Counted from the first letter of the stretch, positions 26,129 through 36,890 are shown. The stretch is 64,000 bases of DNA from Pseudescherichia vulneris NBRC 102420 (GCF_000759795.1 NZ_BBMZ01000013.1:62001-126000), one strand, 5' to 3'. Program-made: numbers and translations. The notes: generated from the letters alone by a model not told the origin.

Positions 26129-27547
26129 ATGACCACCCATCTGGTCTGGTTTCGCGCGGATCTTCGCGTGAAGGATAACCTTGCCCTCGCCGCCGCCTGC
26201 CGGGATCGCCACGCCAGGGTGCTGGCACTCTTTATCTCGACCCCCAGGCAGTGGGAAAAGCATGACATGGCGGCGCGGCAGGCGGCGTTTATGCAGTCCC
26301 ATCTTCACAGCCTTCAGCATGAACTGGCGGAAAAAGGGATCCCGCTGCTGTTCGTTGAGGTTGATGATTTCAACGCCAGCGTAGGGGCAGTAAAAGAGAT
26401 CTGTGAAGAGCACGACGTTACGCATCTTTTCTACAACTATCAGTACGAGATCAACGAGCGTCAGCGCGATGCCGCCGTTGAGCGGGCGCTGCCGGAGGTC
26501 ACCTGCCAGGGGCTGGATGACAGCGTCATGCTTGCCCCCGGCAGCGTGATGACCGGCGATCGGCAGATGTATAAAGTCTTCACCCCGTATAAAAACGCCT
26601 TTCTGCGCAGGCTGAGAGAGGATCTGCCCGAGTGCGTGGCTGCGCCCGCCGTGCGCGAGGGTGGGGCGCTAAGCGACACCCTCAAGCCGCTCACTCTCAC
26701 CTACCCGCAGCAGGATTTCGACCCCAGCCTCTTTCCAGCAACGGAGCAGGCGGCCGTTGAACGGCTGCGCGCGTTTTGCCGCAATGAGGTCGGGGAGTAT
26801 GAGGCTCGACGCGATTTTCCCGCGCTCGATGCCACCAGCCGGCTCTCGCCCTGTCTGGCGCTCGGCGTCATCTCTCCGCGCCAGTGCCTGCACCGGCTGC
26901 TGGCGGAGCAGCCCGATGCCCTGGACGGCGGTGCGGGCGCGGTTTGGTTGAATGAGCTTATCTGGCGCGACTTCTATCGTCATCTGATGACCTGGTATCC
27001 CGATCTCTGCAAGCATCGGCCCTTTATCCCCTGGACCGAACGCGTGCAGTGGCAGAGTCAGCCTGAGCATTTGCAAGCCTGGCAGGCGGGACGCACCGGC
27101 TACCCCATTGTCGATGCGGCGATGCGTCAGATGAATAACACCGGCTGGATGCATAATCGCCTGCGCATGATTACCGCCAGCTTCCTGGTAAAAGACTTAC
27201 TGATCGACTGGCGCATCGGAGAGCGCTATTTTATCTCTCAGCTTATCGATGGCGATCTGGCGGCTAACAACGGCGGCTGGCAGTGGGCGGCGTCAACGGG
27301 TACCGATGCCGCACCCTATTTTCGCATCTTTAACCCCACCACCCAGGGCGAAAAATTTGATAAGCACGGCGAGTTTATTCGCCAGTGGCTGCCCGAGCTG
27401 GCGAAGGTGCCAGCGGCCTCGCTGCACGATCCCTGGGGATGGGCGGATAAGCAGGGTGTGTCGCTGGACTATCCCCGCCCGGTGGTCGATCATAAACAGG
27501 CCCGCGCGGCCACGCTGGCCGCATATGAAACCGCAAGAAAATCGTAG
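26129..27547 (+). CDS. phrB: Deoxyribodipyrimidine photo-lyase
   Basis: This 472-residue class I CPD photolyase (E. coli length) splits cyclobutane pyrimidine dimers with blue light. The N-terminal antenna domain starts MTTHLVWFRADLRVKDNLAL and binds a folate. The C-terminal FAD/DNA domain has WLNELIWRDFYRHL, MRQMNNTGWMHNRLRM and GGWQWAASTGTDAAPYFRIF. The electron-relay tryptophans are in these blocks. ybgI follows by 9 bp. Confidence 0.98.
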   Translation: MTTHLVWFRADLRVKDNLALAAACRDRHARVLALFISTPRQWEKHDMAARQAAFMQSHLHSLQHELAEKGIPLLFVEVDDFNASVGAVKEICEEHDVTHLFYNYQYEINERQRDAAVERALPEVTCQGLDDSVMLAPGSVMTGDRQMYKVFTPYKNAFLRRLREDLPECVAAPAVREGGALSDTLKPLTLTYPQQDFDPSLFPATEQAAVERLRAFCRNEVGEYEARRDFPALDATSRLSPCLALGVISPRQCLHRLLAEQPDALDGGAGAVWLNELIWRDFYRHLMTWYPDLCKHRPFIPWTERVQWQSQPEHLQAWQAGRTGYPIVDAAMRQMNNTGWMHNRLRMITASFLVKDLLIDWRIGERYFISQLIDGDLAANNGGWQWAASTGTDAAPYFRIFNPTTQGEKFDKHGEFIRQWLPELAKVPAASLHDPWGWADKQGVSLDYPRPVVDHKQARAATLAAYETARKS

Positions 27548-27556
27548 AGAGAGATG

Positions 27557-28300
27557 ATGAACAACAGCGAACTGGAACGCCTGATTAACGATAAGCTTAA
27601 CAGCGCGACCTTCAGTGACTATGCGCCCAACGGCCTACAGGTCGAGGGCCGTGATGAAGTCCAAAAAATTATTACCGGCGTGACCGCCAGCCAGGCGCTG
27701 ATCGATGAGGCCATACGCCAGCAGGCCGATGCCATCATCGTCCACCATGGCTACTTCTGGAAAGGCGAATCCCCAACGATCCGCGGCATGAAGCGCAATC
27801 GTCTTAAGGCCCTGCTCGCCAACGATATCAATCTGTATGGCTGGCACCTGCCGCTGGACGCTCACCCGGAGCTGGGAAATAACGTTCAGCTGGCGGCGCT
27901 GCTGGGCATTACCGTGAAAGGCGAAATTGAGCCGCTGGTTCCCTGGGGCGAGCTGGCGATGCCGGTCCCTGGCCTGGAGCTGGCGTCGTGGATTGAAGCC
28001 CGGCTTGGCCGTCGACCGCTGTGGAGCGGCGATAACGGCCCGGATAGGATCCAGCGCGTGGCATGGTGCACCGGCGGCGGGCAGGGCTTTATCGACAGCG
28101 CCGCGCGTTTCGGGGTCGATGCCTTTATCACCGGCGAAGTCTCCGAGCAGACCATTCACAGTGCCCGGGAGCAGGGGTTGCACTTCTACGCGGCGGGGCA
28201 TCACGCAACCGAGCGCGGTGGCATTCGCGCCCTCAGCGAGTGGCTGACCGAAAATACAGATTTAGACGTCACATTTATCGATATTCCCAATCCAGCATGA
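27557..28300 (+). CDS. ybgI: DUF34/NIF3 family metal-binding protein YbgI
   Basis: This 247-residue protein has the same length as E. coli YbgI, a toroidal hexamer with a di-metal site. Metal ligands are visible in VHHGYFWKGE, DAHPELG and GHHATERGG. The exact reaction is unsettled in the literature. Two adjacent ATGs exist (27554, 27557); the second gives the E. coli length and is preferred. It is followed directly by the 5-oxoprolinase genes. Confidence 0.95.
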   Translation: MNNSELERLINDKLNSATFSDYAPNGLQVEGRDEVQKIITGVTASQALIDEAIRQQADAIIVHHGYFWKGESPTIRGMKRNRLKALLANDINLYGWHLPLDAHPELGNNVQLAALLGITVKGEIEPLVPWGELAMPVPGLELASWIEARLGRRPLWSGDNGPDRIQRVAWCTGGGQGFIDSAARFGVDAFITGEVSEQTIHSAREQGLHFYAAGHHATERGGIRALSEWLTENTDLDVTFIDIPNPA

Positions 28301-28315
28301 TGCAAGGGGGACTAA

Positions 28316-28972
28316 GTGCAGCGAGCACGTTGTTATCTGTTAGGTGAGACCGCCGTGGTACTGGAGCTTGAGCCTCCGGTGACCCTGGCGAGCCAGAAAC
28401 GTATCTGGCGACTGGCTCAGCGGGTGGTTGAATTGCCCAATGTTGTCGATGTGATCCCCGGTATGAACAACGTAACCGTTGTGCTGGCGGATCCGCAGGA
28501 GAAAGCGCTGGATGCCATTGAGCGGCTACAGCGCTGGTGGGAGGAGAGCGAGGCCCTGGAGCCAGAGTCGCGCTTTATTGAGATCCCGGTGGTGTACGGC
28601 GGCGCGGCGGGGCCGGATCTGGCCGTGGTGGCAGAGCACAGTAACCTCAGCGAAAAGCAGGTGGTTGAACTGCATGCCTCCGTCGACTATGTGGTTTGGT
28701 TCCTCGGCTTCCAGCCGGGCTTTCCCTATCTGGGCGGGCTGCCGGAACCCTTGCATACCCCGCGTCGCGCGGAGCCACGTCTCTCGGTGCCTGCCGGATC
28801 GGTAGGCATCGGCGGAGAGCAGACCGGGATCTACCCGCTGGCGACGCCGGGCGGCTGGCAGCTTATCGGCCATACGTCGCTGGCGCTGTTCAACCCTGAT
28901 AACAACGATCCTGTGCTTTTGCGCCCCGGCGACCGGGTGCGCTTTGTCCCGCAGAAGGAGGGCGTATGCTGA
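28316..28972 (+). CDS. pxpB: 5-oxoprolinase subunit PxpB
   Basis: This 218-residue subunit of the ATP-dependent 5-oxoprolinase opens pyroglutamate, a spontaneous by-product of glutamine and glutamate chemistry, to glutamate. KipI-like motifs include [21 protein letters not shown] and [14 protein letters not shown]. It starts with GTG, as in E. coli, and overlaps pxpC by 7 bases. It forms the kinase half with PxpC and hands the activated substrate to PxpA. Confidence 0.97.
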   Translation: MQRARCYLLGETAVVLELEPPVTLASQKRIWRLAQRVVELPNVVDVIPGMNNVTVVLADPQEKALDAIERLQRWWEESEALEPESRFIEIPVVYGGAAGPDLAVVAEHSNLSEKQVVELHASVDYVVWFLGFQPGFPYLGGLPEPLHTPRRAEPRLSVPAGSVGIGGEQTGIYPLATPGGWQLIGHTSLALFNPDNNDPVLLRPGDRVRFVPQKEGVC

Positions 28973-29898
28973 CGGTAATTCGCGCCGGGATGTACACCTC
29001 GGTACAGGGTGGCAAACGCAAGGGGCTGCGCCAGTCCGGCATCAGCTACTGCGGCGCGCTGGATGCCCCGGCGTTGGAGATTGCCAACGCGCTGGTGGGC
29101 AATGCGCCTGACGATGCGGCGCTGGAGATGGCGCTCGGCCAGTGCGAATTTGAGTTTGCCCACGACGTCTGGTTTGCCCTTACCGGGGCAGGCTGCGACG
29201 CGACGCTGGACGGCAAGGCGGTGTGGACCGGCTGGCGGCATCAGGCCCGCGCCGGACAGCGGCTGGTGCTTAAGCGTCCCCGGCATGGGATGCGCAGCTA
29301 CCTGGCGGTAGCTGGCGGTTTTGACGTGCCCGAGGTGATGGGATCCTACAGCACCGACCTGAAGGTCGGTATTGGCGGCTTTGCGGGACGGCTGTTGCAG
29401 GATGGCGATCGGCTGCCGATCCGCGCCTGCGAGCGCCGCTTCTCTGGCCCGCGGGGAGTGAAGCAGCTCCTGTGGGGCAACCGCATTCGTGCCCTGCCGG
29501 GGCCGGAGTACCAGTCGTTCGATACCGCTTCGCAGGAGGCGCTGTGGCGGCTGCCGTGGCAGCTTAGCCCGCAGAGTAACCGCATGGGCTACCGTCTTCA
29601 GGGGCCGCAGTTGAAGCGGCGTGAAGAGCGAGAGCTGCTCTCCCACGGGCTGGTTCCCGGCGTGATTCAGGTGCCGCATAACGGCCAGCCTATTGTGCTG
29701 ATGAATGACGCCCAGACCACCGGCGGCTACCCGCGCATCGCCTGCATTATCGAGGCGGATATGTATCACCTGGGGCAGATTCGCCTTGGCGATCCTATCC
29801 ACCTTGTCCCTTGCACCCTGGAAGATGCGCTCCGCGCCCGCCGCGAGCAGCGGCTGTTCCTCGACCAGCTAGCCCGGGGGTTGCGTGATCAAGATTGA
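28966..29898 (+). CDS. pxpC: 5-oxoprolinase subunit PxpC
   Basis: This 310-residue KipA-like subunit is also known as biotin-dependent carboxyltransferase-like. Motifs include [12 protein letters not shown]-type [48 protein letters not shown] and [12 protein letters not shown]. It pairs with PxpB; their fused equivalent occurs in other bacteria. It overlaps pxpB by 7 bases and pxpA by 14 bases. Confidence 0.97.
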   Translation: MLTVIRAGMYTSVQGGKRKGLRQSGISYCGALDAPALEIANALVGNAPDDAALEMALGQCEFEFAHDVWFALTGAGCDATLDGKAVWTGWRHQARAGQRLVLKRPRHGMRSYLAVAGGFDVPEVMGSYSTDLKVGIGGFAGRLLQDGDRLPIRACERRFSGPRGVKQLLWGNRIRALPGPEYQSFDTASQEALWRLPWQLSPQSNRMGYRLQGPQLKRREERELLSHGLVPGVIQVPHNGQPIVLMNDAQTTGGYPRIACIIEADMYHLGQIRLGDPIHLVPCTLEDALRARREQRLFLDQLARGLRDQD

Positions 29899-30625
29899 TC
29901 TCAACGCCGATCTCGGGGAGGGCAGTGCCAGCGACAGCGCCCTGTTACAGCTGGTCTCCTCGGCCAACATCGCCTGTGGCTTTCACGCGGGCGATGCGCA
30001 AACCATGCAGGCCTGCGTGCGTGAGGCGCTAAAAAACGGCGTGGCGGTGGGGGCGCACCCCAGCTTTCCCGATCGGCAGAACTTTGGCCGTACGGCGATG
30101 GATCTCCCTCCGGAGACCGTCTATGCGCAAACGCTCTATCAGGTAGGCGCGCTGGCGGCTATCGTTCACGCTGAAGGCGGCAGGATGCGGCACGTTAAGC
30201 CGCACGGCATGCTCTACAACCAGGCGGCGAAGGATCCGGCTCTCGCCGATGCGATTGCCCGGGCGGTGCACGCCTGCGATCCCGCGTTGATTCTGGTAGG
30301 GCTGGCGGGCAGCGAGCTGATCCGCGCCGGGGAGCGCCACGGTTTGCCCACCCGGGAAGAGGTCTTTGCCGACCGGGGGTATATGAGCGATGGCTCGCTG
30401 GTGCCACGCTCCCAGCCAGGGGCGCTGATCGACGACGAAGCGCAGGCCCTGACGCAAACCTTAGAGATGGTGCAGGGCGGACGGGTAAAAAGCATTCAGG
30501 GAGAGTGGACACGCGTTAACGCCCAGACGGTATGCCTGCACGGCGACGGCGAGCATGCCTTGATCTTTGCTCAACGCCTGCGCGAGGCCTTTGCCGCCAG
30601 CAATATTGCCGTCACCGCCAGTTAA
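29885..30625 (+). CDS. pxpA: 5-oxoprolinase subunit PxpA (LamB/YcsF family)
   Basis: This 246-residue subunit has family signatures DLNADLGEG at the N-terminus, [12 protein letters not shown] and [11 protein letters not shown]. It catalyses the hydrolytic part of the pyroglutamate reaction with PxpBC. Translation starts at GTG (29885), as in E. coli, inside the pxpC coding end. The operon continues to nei after 17 bp. Confidence 0.97.
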   Translation: MIKIDLNADLGEGSASDSALLQLVSSANIACGFHAGDAQTMQACVREALKNGVAVGAHPSFPDRQNFGRTAMDLPPETVYAQTLYQVGALAAIVHAEGGRMRHVKPHGMLYNQAAKDPALADAIARAVHACDPALILVGLAGSELIRAGERHGLPTREEVFADRGYMSDGSLVPRSQPGALIDDEAQALTQTLEMVQGGRVKSIQGEWTRVNAQTVCLHGDGEHALIFAQRLREAFAASNIAVTAS

Positions 30626-30642
30626 TTGAGTAAGGAGAAGCT

Positions 30643-31434
30643 ATGCCGGAAGGCCCCGAGATCCGCCGGGCGGCAGACAGCCTTGAGAAAGCCATTCAGG
30701 GCAAGCCGCTCACCGAAGCCTGGTTTGCCTTTGAACACCTGAAGCCCTGGGAGGCGGAGCTTGCCGGGCAGCATGTCGATCGTATCGAAACGCGCGGTAA
30801 AGCGCTGCTAACCCACTTCTCCGGCGGCATGACCCTCTACAGCCATAACCAGCTCTACGGCGTCTGGCGAGTCGTGAAGGCCGGTCAGGAGCCGCAGACT
30901 AACCGTATCCTGCGGGTAAAGCTGGCCGCTGCCGATAAGGCTATTCTGCTCTACAGCGCCTCGGATATCGAGATGCTGACGCCGGAGCAGCTGACCGTTC
31001 ATCCCTTCTTGCAGCGCGTCGGGCCAGACGTGCTCGATCCGAGTTTGGACGTCGAGACGGTGCGGGAGCGACTCATCTCTCCGCGCTTTCGCCGTCGTCA
31101 GTTTTCGGGGCTGCTGCTGGATCAGGCTTTTCTTGCCGGGCTGGGTAACTATCTACGGATCGAAATCCTGTGGGCTACCGAGCTTGCGCCCACCCATCGC
31201 GCTGCCGATCTCAGTGAGACGCAGCTGGATGCGCTGGCAGCCGCCCTGCTGGACGTGCCGCGTCTCTCTTACCGCACGCGCGGCAAGGTCAATGAGAAGC
31301 GCCACCATGGGGCACTGTTTCGCTTTAACGTGTTTCATCGGGCGGGGAAGGCGTGCAGTCGCTGCGGAGGAACGATCGAGAAGACAACCCTGTCGTCGCG
31401 GCCGTTTTATTGGTGTCCGGGATGCCAAAAATAA
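30643..31434 (+). CDS. nei: Endonuclease VIII
   Basis: This 263-residue DNA glycosylase/AP lyase excises oxidised pyrimidines. The catalytic Pro-Glu are the first residues after Met (MPEGPEIRR). The helix-two-turn-helix includes [12 protein letters not shown], and the C-terminal zinc finger is [20 protein letters not shown] plus CPGC. Length and start match E. coli Nei. AAGGAG precedes the ATG. It is last in the ybgA-nei run and convergent with gltA. Confidence 0.98.
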   Translation: MPEGPEIRRAADSLEKAIQGKPLTEAWFAFEHLKPWEAELAGQHVDRIETRGKALLTHFSGGMTLYSHNQLYGVWRVVKAGQEPQTNRILRVKLAAADKAILLYSASDIEMLTPEQLTVHPFLQRVGPDVLDPSLDVETVRERLISPRFRRRQFSGLLLDQAFLAGLGNYLRIEILWATELAPTHRAADLSETQLDALAAALLDVPRLSYRTRGKVNEKRHHGALFRFNVFHRAGKACSRCGGTIEKTTLSSRPFYWCPGCQK

Positions 31435-31464
31435 AAAGCCCGGCAAGCGTAGCGCCGCCGGGCT
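31432..31464 (-). terminator. gltA intrinsic terminator
   Basis: Read on the minus strand, stem AGCCCGGC / GCCGGGCT (31457-31464 with 31437-31444) is followed by TTTTTATTTTT that runs into the nei stop codon. It closes gltA and sits at the nei 3' end. Confidence 0.85.
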
Positions 31465-31479
31465 GAGCAGAAGAGCAGA

Positions 31480-32766
31480 TTAGCGGTTCTGCAGATCGGA
31501 TTTGAAATCGCGCTGTTCGTAGCCGGTATAGAGCTGACGCGGACGGGCGATTTTGATGCCGTCGTCGTGCATTTCGTTCCAGTGGGCGATCCAGCCCACG
31601 GTACGCGCCATCGCAAAGATAACGGTAAACATGGATGACGGAATACCCATCGCTTTCAGGATGATGCCGGAGTAGAAGTCCACGTTCGGGTAGAGTTTCT
31701 TCTCAATGAAGTACGGATCGTTGAGCGCAATGTGCTCAAGCTCCATCGCCACCTGCAGCAGGTCGTCTTTGGTGCCCAGCTCTTTCAGCACTTCATGGCA
31801 GGTTTCACGCATCACGGTCGCGCGCGGGTCATAGTTTTTATAAACACGATGACCAAAGCCCATCAGGCGGAAAGAGTCGTTTTTGTCTTTGGCACGACGC
31901 ACGAATTCCGGAATGTGCTCAACGGTGCTGATCTCTTCCAGCATCTTCAGCGCCGCTTCGTTCGCGCCGCCGTGCGCCGGTCCCCACAGGGAGGCAATAC
32001 CGGCCGCAATACAGGCAAACGGGTTAGCGCCCGAGGAGCCAGCGGTACGTACCGTAGAGGTAGAGGCGTTCTGCTCGTGATCGGCGTGCAGGATCAGGAT
32101 GCGGTCCATGGCGCGTTCCAGCACCGGGTTGACCTCATACTTCTCACACGGCGTAGAGAACATCATGTTCAGGAAGTTGCCCGCGTAGGAGAGATCGTTG
32201 CGCGGATAAACAAAAGGCTGCCCGATTGAATATTTGTAACACATTGCCGCTACGGTTGGCATTTTGGACAGCAGACGGAACGCGGCGATCTCACGGTGGC
32301 GCGGATTATTAACGTCCAGCGAGTCGTGATAGAAGGCCGCCAGCGCACCGGTCACGCCGCACAGCACCGCCATCGGGTGAGAGTCGCGACGGAAGCCGTG
32401 GAACAGACGGGTGATCTGCTCGTGGATCATGGTGTGACGCGTAACGATGGTTTTGAACTCGTCAAACTCGTCCTGAGTTGGCTTCTCACCCTTCAGCAGG
32501 ATGTAGCACACTTCCAGGTAGTTTGATTCAGTTGCCAGCTGGTCAATCGGAAAACCGCGATGGAGCAGAATGCCTTCGTCACCGTCGATAAAGGTGATTT
32601 TAGATTCGCAGGATGCGGTAGAGGTGAAACCCGGGTCAAAGGTAAAAACTCCTTTTGAGCCGAGCGTGCGGACATCAATGACGTCCTGACCGAGCGTGCC
32701 CTGTAGCACATCCAGTTCAATAGCATCGCCACCATTGTAGGTTAGGGTAGCTTTCTTATCAGCCAT
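31480..32766 (-). CDS. gltA: Citrate synthase (type II)
   Basis: This 428-residue enzyme condenses acetyl-CoA and oxaloacetate, the first TCA step. The catalytic segments are [37 protein letters not shown] (His) and YPNVDFYSG (Asp). It is the NADH-inhibited hexameric type of Gram-negative bacteria, one residue longer than in E. coli. It is divergent from sdhC across 653 bp that likely hold ArcA- and CRP-responsive promoters for both directions. Confidence 0.99.
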   Translation of the reverse strand: MADKKATLTYNGGDAIELDVLQGTLGQDVIDVRTLGSKGVFTFDPGFTSTASCESKITFIDGDEGILLHRGFPIDQLATESNYLEVCYILLKGEKPTQDEFDEFKTIVTRHTMIHEQITRLFHGFRRDSHPMAVLCGVTGALAAFYHDSLDVNNPRHREIAAFRLLSKMPTVAAMCYKYSIGQPFVYPRNDLSYAGNFLNMMFSTPCEKYEVNPVLERAMDRILILHADHEQNASTSTVRTAGSSGANPFACIAAGIASLWGPAHGGANEAALKMLEEISTVEHIPEFVRRAKDKNDSFRLMGFGHRVYKNYDPRATVMRETCHEVLKELGTKDDLLQVAMELEHIALNDPYFIEKKLYPNVDFYSGIILKAMGIPSSMFTVIFAMARTVGWIAHWNEMHDDGIKIARPRQLYTGYEQRDFKSDLQNR

Positions 32767-33419
32767 TTACGGTCTCCTTAGCGCCTTATGCTTAAGACTG
32801 TAGGGAAGAAGCCGGATTTGCATTCATACAGAAAATCAATGTTACCACTTTGTTATTTGGCGCGTGTCTCTGTTGAGCGGAGTAAGCAGGGTACAGAGCG
32901 ATGAGCGCTAGCAGGCAAACATTAAAATACCGTGAAAAATCAGCAAATCAGGCTTTTTACAGTCCGAATTTGTCAAACCTGTATATCACTAATAACTGTC
33001 CTGATAACGTCGGTCAATCCTTCTCACTGTTACATAACTAATTCTCAGGTGAAAGAGAGACCCCATAACTTTTACGAATTATATGACTTTTCCGCTGACG
33101 TTTGTAACAATAATGTTTAAGTTTTGTCAAATCTCATGGTTAAAAATTAAAAATATGTTGGTATCGTGATGGAGGTCACTGTTCAGCATAAAACCCGACA
33201 AAGTGTATGTAGGTTAATTGTAATGATTTTGTGAACATCCTATACTGCCGCCAGGTCTCCGGAATACCCTGCCGTCCCGAGCCACCAGCGTTGTAATGCG
33301 TCGTTTAGCCTACGAAAGCATGAAATTTTGCATGACGAGCAGTTATACAAATGGACGCTGTCTGACCCGCCTGCAGACCGGAGGAAGGAAACTATAAGAA
33401 CAGCATGTGGGCGTTATTC
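32767..33419. promoter_or_regulatory. gltA-sdhC divergent control region
   Basis: No gene is seen in this 653-bp stretch. The sdhC promoter is readable at 33218-33246: -35 TTGTAA, 17-bp spacer, -10 TATACT, matching the E. coli sdh promoter around GTGAACA...TATACTGCCGCC. AT-rich GGTTAATTGTAATGATTTTG over the -35 fits an ArcA-P site. Upstream AT-rich sequence (32900-33180) should contain the gltA promoter and CRP/ArcA sites, but I cannot place them firmly. The sdhC leader ends in GGAGGAAGGAAA (from 33379). Confidence 0.7.
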
Positions 33420-33809
33420 ATGATAAAAAATGCTAAGAAACAAAGACCTGTCAATCTGGATCTCACAACGATCCGGTTCCCTGTTACGGCTATAGCGTCC
33501 ATCCTCCACCGCGTGTCCGGCGTCATCACCTTCGTGGCGATCGGCATTCTGCTGTGGCTGCTGGGCCTGTCGCTCTCCTCACAAGAGGGCTTCCAGCACG
33601 CCGCTGCCATCATGGATAGCTTTTTCGTTAAGTTCATCATGTGGGGCATTCTCACCGCGCTGGCCTATCACGCCGTGGGCGGTATCCGCCACATGCTGAT
33701 GGATGTCGGCTATCTGGAAGAAACCTTCGCAGCAGGTCAACGTTCTGCCTATATTGCTATTGCAATTACTGTCGTGCTTTCAATTCTCGCAGGAGTCCTC
33801 GTATGGTAA
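33420..33809 (+). CDS. sdhC: Succinate dehydrogenase cytochrome b556 subunit
   Basis: This 129-residue membrane anchor has three transmembrane helices. Haem-ligand region SSILHRVSG-type [13 protein letters not shown] contains quinone-site Ser and Arg; the second helix carries the conserved His in [12 protein letters not shown]. With SdhD it anchors the dehydrogenase and reduces ubiquinone. The start matches the curated E. coli start ([15 protein letters not shown]); an in-frame ATG at 33405 (MWALF) is an alternative closer to the ribosome-binding sequence. It overlaps sdhD by 7 bases. Confidence 0.96.
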   Translation: MIKNAKKQRPVNLDLTTIRFPVTAIASILHRVSGVITFVAIGILLWLLGLSLSSQEGFQHAAAIMDSFFVKFIMWGILTALAYHAVGGIRHMLMDVGYLEETFAAGQRSAYIAIAITVVLSILAGVLVW

Positions 33810-34150
33810 GCAACGCCTCCGCATTAGGACGCAACGGCGTACATGACTTCATTCTGGTCCGCGCTACCGCTATCGTTCTGACGCTGTACATCATCTATAT
33901 GGTGGGTTTTTTCGCCATCACCGGTGATGTCACCTATGAAGCCTGGACGGGCTTTTTCTCCTCCGCCTTTACCAAAGTGTTCACCTTGCTGGCGCTCGTT
34001 TCCACGTTGATCCACACCTGGATTGGCATGTGGCAGGTGTTTACTGACTACGTTAAATCCACGGCGCTGCGCCTTGGGTTACAGCTGCTCACCGTTGTGG
34101 CGCTGCTGGTATACGTTATTTATGGATTCGTTGTGGTGTGGGGTGTGTAA
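33803..34150 (+). CDS. sdhD: Succinate dehydrogenase membrane anchor subunit
   Basis: This 115-residue protein has three transmembrane helices. The haem b ligand His lies in [19 protein letters not shown] together with the quinone-site Tyr/Asp region. It starts [20 protein letters not shown], as in E. coli. The ATG lies inside the end of sdhC and the stop shares a base with the sdhA start (TAATG), so the four subunits are translationally coupled. Confidence 0.97.
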   Translation: MVSNASALGRNGVHDFILVRATAIVLTLYIIYMVGFFAITGDVTYEAWTGFFSSAFTKVFTLLALVSTLIHTWIGMWQVFTDYVKSTALRLGLQLLTVVALLVYVIYGFVVVWGV

Positions 34151-35916
34151 TGAAACTGCCAGTCAGAGAATTTGATGCGGTTGTAATTGGTGCCGGTGGC
34201 GCAGGTATGCGCGCGGCGCTGCAGATTTCCCAAAGTGGCCAGAGCTGTGCGCTGCTGTCTAAAGTTTTCCCAACCCGTTCCCATACGGTCTCTGCGCAGG
34301 GTGGTATCACCGTAGCGCTGGGCAATACCCATGAAGACAACTGGGAATGGCACATGTATGACACGGTGAAAGGTTCCGACTATATCGGTGACCAGGACGC
34401 CATTGAATATATGTGTAAGACCGGCCCGGAAGCGATTCTGGAGCTGGATCACATGGGCCTGCCGTTCTCCCGTCTGGAGAATGGCACCATCTATCAACGT
34501 CCGTTTGGCGGCCAGTCGAAAGATTTCGGCGGCGAGCAGGCGGCACGTACCGCGGCGGCGGCGGACCGTACCGGTCATGCCCTGCTGCATACCCTTTATC
34601 AGCAGAACCTGAAAAACAAGACCACCATTTTCTCTGAGTGGTATGCGCTGGATCTGGTGAAAAACGCAGATGGCGCAGTGGTCGGCTGTACCGCCCTGTG
34701 CATCGAAACCGGAGAAGTGGTTTACTTCAAAGCGCGTGCAACGGTGCTGGCCACCGGCGGTGCAGGCCGTATCTACCAGTCCACCACCAACGCCCACATC
34801 AACACCGGTGACGGTGTCGGTATGGCGCTCCGCGCAGGCGTGCCGGTGCAGGATATGGAGATGTGGCAGTTCCACCCAACCGGTATCGCCGGTGCGGGCG
34901 TTCTGGTTACCGAAGGCTGCCGTGGTGAAGGCGGCTATCTGCTGAACAAGCACGGCGAACGCTTTATGGAGCGTTACGCGCCGAACGCCAAAGACCTGGC
35001 AGGCCGCGACGTGGTTGCGCGCTCTATCATGATCGAGATCCGCGAAGGCCGCGGCTGCGACGGTCCGTGGGGCCCGCACGCCAAGCTGAAGCTTGACCAC
35101 CTCGGTAAAGAGGTTCTTGAATCCCGCCTGCCGGGCATCCTTGAGCTCTCCCGTACCTTTGCCCATGTCGATCCGGTGAAAGAGCCGATCCCGGTAATCC
35201 CGACCTGCCACTATATGATGGGCGGTATCCCAACCAAAGTGACTGGCCAGGCGCTGACCGTCAACGCCCAGGGCGAAGACGTGGTGATCCCGGGTCTGTT
35301 TGCCGTGGGTGAGATCGCCTGCGTATCGGTACACGGTGCCAACCGCCTCGGTGGTAACTCGCTGCTGGACCTGGTGGTCTTTGGTCGTGCGGTAGGTCTG
35401 CATCTGCAGGAGTCAATCGCCGAGCAGGGCGCGCTGCGTGATGCCACCGACGACGAAATTGACGCCTCGCTGGCACGCCTGAACCGTTGGAACAATAACC
35501 GCGATGGTGAAGATCCGGTGGCGATCCGTAAAGCATTGCAGGAGTGCATGCAGCATAACTTCTCGGTATTCCGCGAAGGTGATGCGATGGCGAAGGGTCT
35601 GGAGCAGCTGAAGGCCATCCGCGAGCGCCTGAAAAACGCCCGCCTGGACGATACCTCTAGCGAGTTCAACACCCAGCGCGTTGAGTGCCTGGAGCTGGAT
35701 AACCTGATGGAGACCGCCTTTGCGACGGCGGTATCGGCCAACTTCCGTACCGAGAGCCGTGGGGCACATAGCCGCTTCGACTTCCCGGATCGTGACGATG
35801 AGAACTGGCTCTGCCACTCTCTGTATCTCCCTGAATCGGAATCCATGACGCGCCGCAGCGTGAACATGGAGCCTAAACTGCGTCCGGCGTTCCCGCCGAA
35901 GATTCGTACCTACTAA
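34150..35916 (+). CDS. sdhA: Succinate dehydrogenase flavoprotein subunit
   Basis: This 588-residue catalytic subunit oxidises succinate to fumarate. The dinucleotide fold is [13 protein letters not shown] (12-24), covalent FAD is on H45 ([10 protein letters not shown]), and the active site lies in [20 protein letters not shown], the REGRG loop and [20 protein letters not shown]. It has the same length as E. coli SdhA. The start one base into the sdhD stop is certain. Confidence 0.99.
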   Translation: MKLPVREFDAVVIGAGGAGMRAALQISQSGQSCALLSKVFPTRSHTVSAQGGITVALGNTHEDNWEWHMYDTVKGSDYIGDQDAIEYMCKTGPEAILELDHMGLPFSRLENGTIYQRPFGGQSKDFGGEQAARTAAAADRTGHALLHTLYQQNLKNKTTIFSEWYALDLVKNADGAVVGCTALCIETGEVVYFKARATVLATGGAGRIYQSTTNAHINTGDGVGMALRAGVPVQDMEMWQFHPTGIAGAGVLVTEGCRGEGGYLLNKHGERFMERYAPNAKDLAGRDVVARSIMIEIREGRGCDGPWGPHAKLKLDHLGKEVLESRLPGILELSRTFAHVDPVKEPIPVIPTCHYMMGGIPTKVTGQALTVNAQGEDVVIPGLFAVGEIACVSVHGANRLGGNSLLDLVVFGRAVGLHLQESIAEQGALRDATDDEIDASLARLNRWNNNRDGEDPVAIRKALQECMQHNFSVFREGDAMAKGLEQLKAIRERLKNARLDDTSSEFNTQRVECLELDNLMETAFATAVSANFRTESRGAHSRFDFPDRDDENWLCHSLYLPESESMTRRSVNMEPKLRPAFPPKIRTY

Positions 35917-35930
35917 GCGGAGACCGGAAA

Positions 35931-36647
35931 ATGAGAATCGAATTTTCAATCTATCGTTATAACCCGGATGTCGACGACGCGCCGCGTATGCAGGACTACA
36001 CCCTGGAAGGGGAAGAAGGTCGGGATATGATGCTGCTGGATGCGTTAATCCAGCTGAAAGAGAAGGATCCGACCCTGGCGTTCCGCCGCTCCTGTCGTGA
36101 AGGGGTTTGCGGCTCCGACGGCCTGAACATGAACGGCAAAAACGGCCTGGCCTGCATCACGCCAATCTCGGCGCTGGGCAACGGCACCAAGAAAATTGTT
36201 ATCCGTCCTCTGCCTGGATTGCCGGTTGTTCGCGATCTGGTGGTAGACATGGGGCAATTCTATGCACAATATGAGAAGATTAAGCCTTACTTATTGAATA
36301 ATGGGCAAAATCCCCCCGCTCGCGAGCACCTACAGGCTCCCGAGCAGCGTGAGAAGCTCGATGGGCTCTATGAGTGCATTCTTTGTGCCTGCTGTTCCAC
36401 CTCCTGTCCGTCATTCTGGTGGAACCCGGACAAGTTCATCGGCCCGGCTGGCCTGCTGGCCGCGTATCGCTTCCTGATCGACAGCCGCGATACCGAAACC
36501 GAGAGCCGTCTCGACGGGCTGAGCGATGCTTTCAGCGTATTCCGCTGTCATAGCATCATGAACTGCGTCAGCGTGTGTCCTAAGGGACTGAACCCGACAC
36601 GCGCCATCGGCCATATTAAGTCGATGCTTTTGCAGCGCAGCGCATAA
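35931..36647 (+). CDS. sdhB: Succinate dehydrogenase iron-sulfur subunit
   Basis: This 238-residue electron-transfer subunit has three clusters: [2Fe-2S] in CREGVCGSDGLNMNGKNGLAC, [4Fe-4S] in CILCACCSTSCP and [3Fe-4S] in CHSIMNCVSVCPKGLNP. It passes electrons from the SdhA flavin to ubiquinone at SdhCD. It is 14 bp after sdhA and is followed by REP elements before sucA. Confidence 0.99.
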   Translation: MRIEFSIYRYNPDVDDAPRMQDYTLEGEEGRDMMLLDALIQLKEKDPTLAFRRSCREGVCGSDGLNMNGKNGLACITPISALGNGTKKIVIRPLPGLPVVRDLVVDMGQFYAQYEKIKPYLLNNGQNPPAREHLQAPEQREKLDGLYECILCACCSTSCPSFWWNPDKFIGPAGLLAAYRFLIDSRDTETESRLDGLSDAFSVFRCHSIMNCVSVCPKGLNPTRAIGHIKSMLLQRSA

Positions 36648-36654
36648 GCAGTAA

Positions 36655-36723
36655 CGCCGGATGGCGCTGTGCTTATCCGGCCTACGCAACATGTAGGCCC
36701 GGTAAGCGTCGCGCCACCGGGCT
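36655..36723. repeat. REP/BIME-like inverted pair in the sdhB-sucA spacer
   Basis: Two oppositely oriented REP cores, GCCGGATGGCGCTG...CCGGCCTACG and GTAGGCCCGGTAAGCGTCGC...CCGGGC, lie just after sdhB. They are expected to protect the sdhCDAB 3' end and modulate read-through into sucABCD. Confidence 0.8.
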
Positions 36724-36747
36724 AACAGAGTGACAGATTGCAGAGAT

Positions 36748-36780
36748 CTTTAAAAACTGCCTGACAGACAGTTTTTAAAG
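36748..36780. repeat. 12-bp perfect inverted repeat upstream of sucA
   Basis: Arms CTTTAAAAACTG (36748-36759) and CAGTTTTTAAAG (36769-36780) are separated by 9 bases. It is not a REP and has no T-tract typical of an intrinsic terminator. It may be an operator, a pause hairpin or a processing site ahead of the sucA promoter. Confidence 0.6.
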
Positions 36781-36890
36781 GTTCCTTCGCGGGCCAAAGA
36801 GCTCGCTTGTGAACCCCGGTACGTGCGCTATACGGTGTACGTTGTAGTTATCCACGGCGAAGTAAGCATACAAATGCTTAAGGGATCACG

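Noticed and set aside
34120-35403. Open frame antisense to sdhA
   Set aside because: Fully inside sdhA, which is unambiguous; codon pattern follows the sdhA strand.
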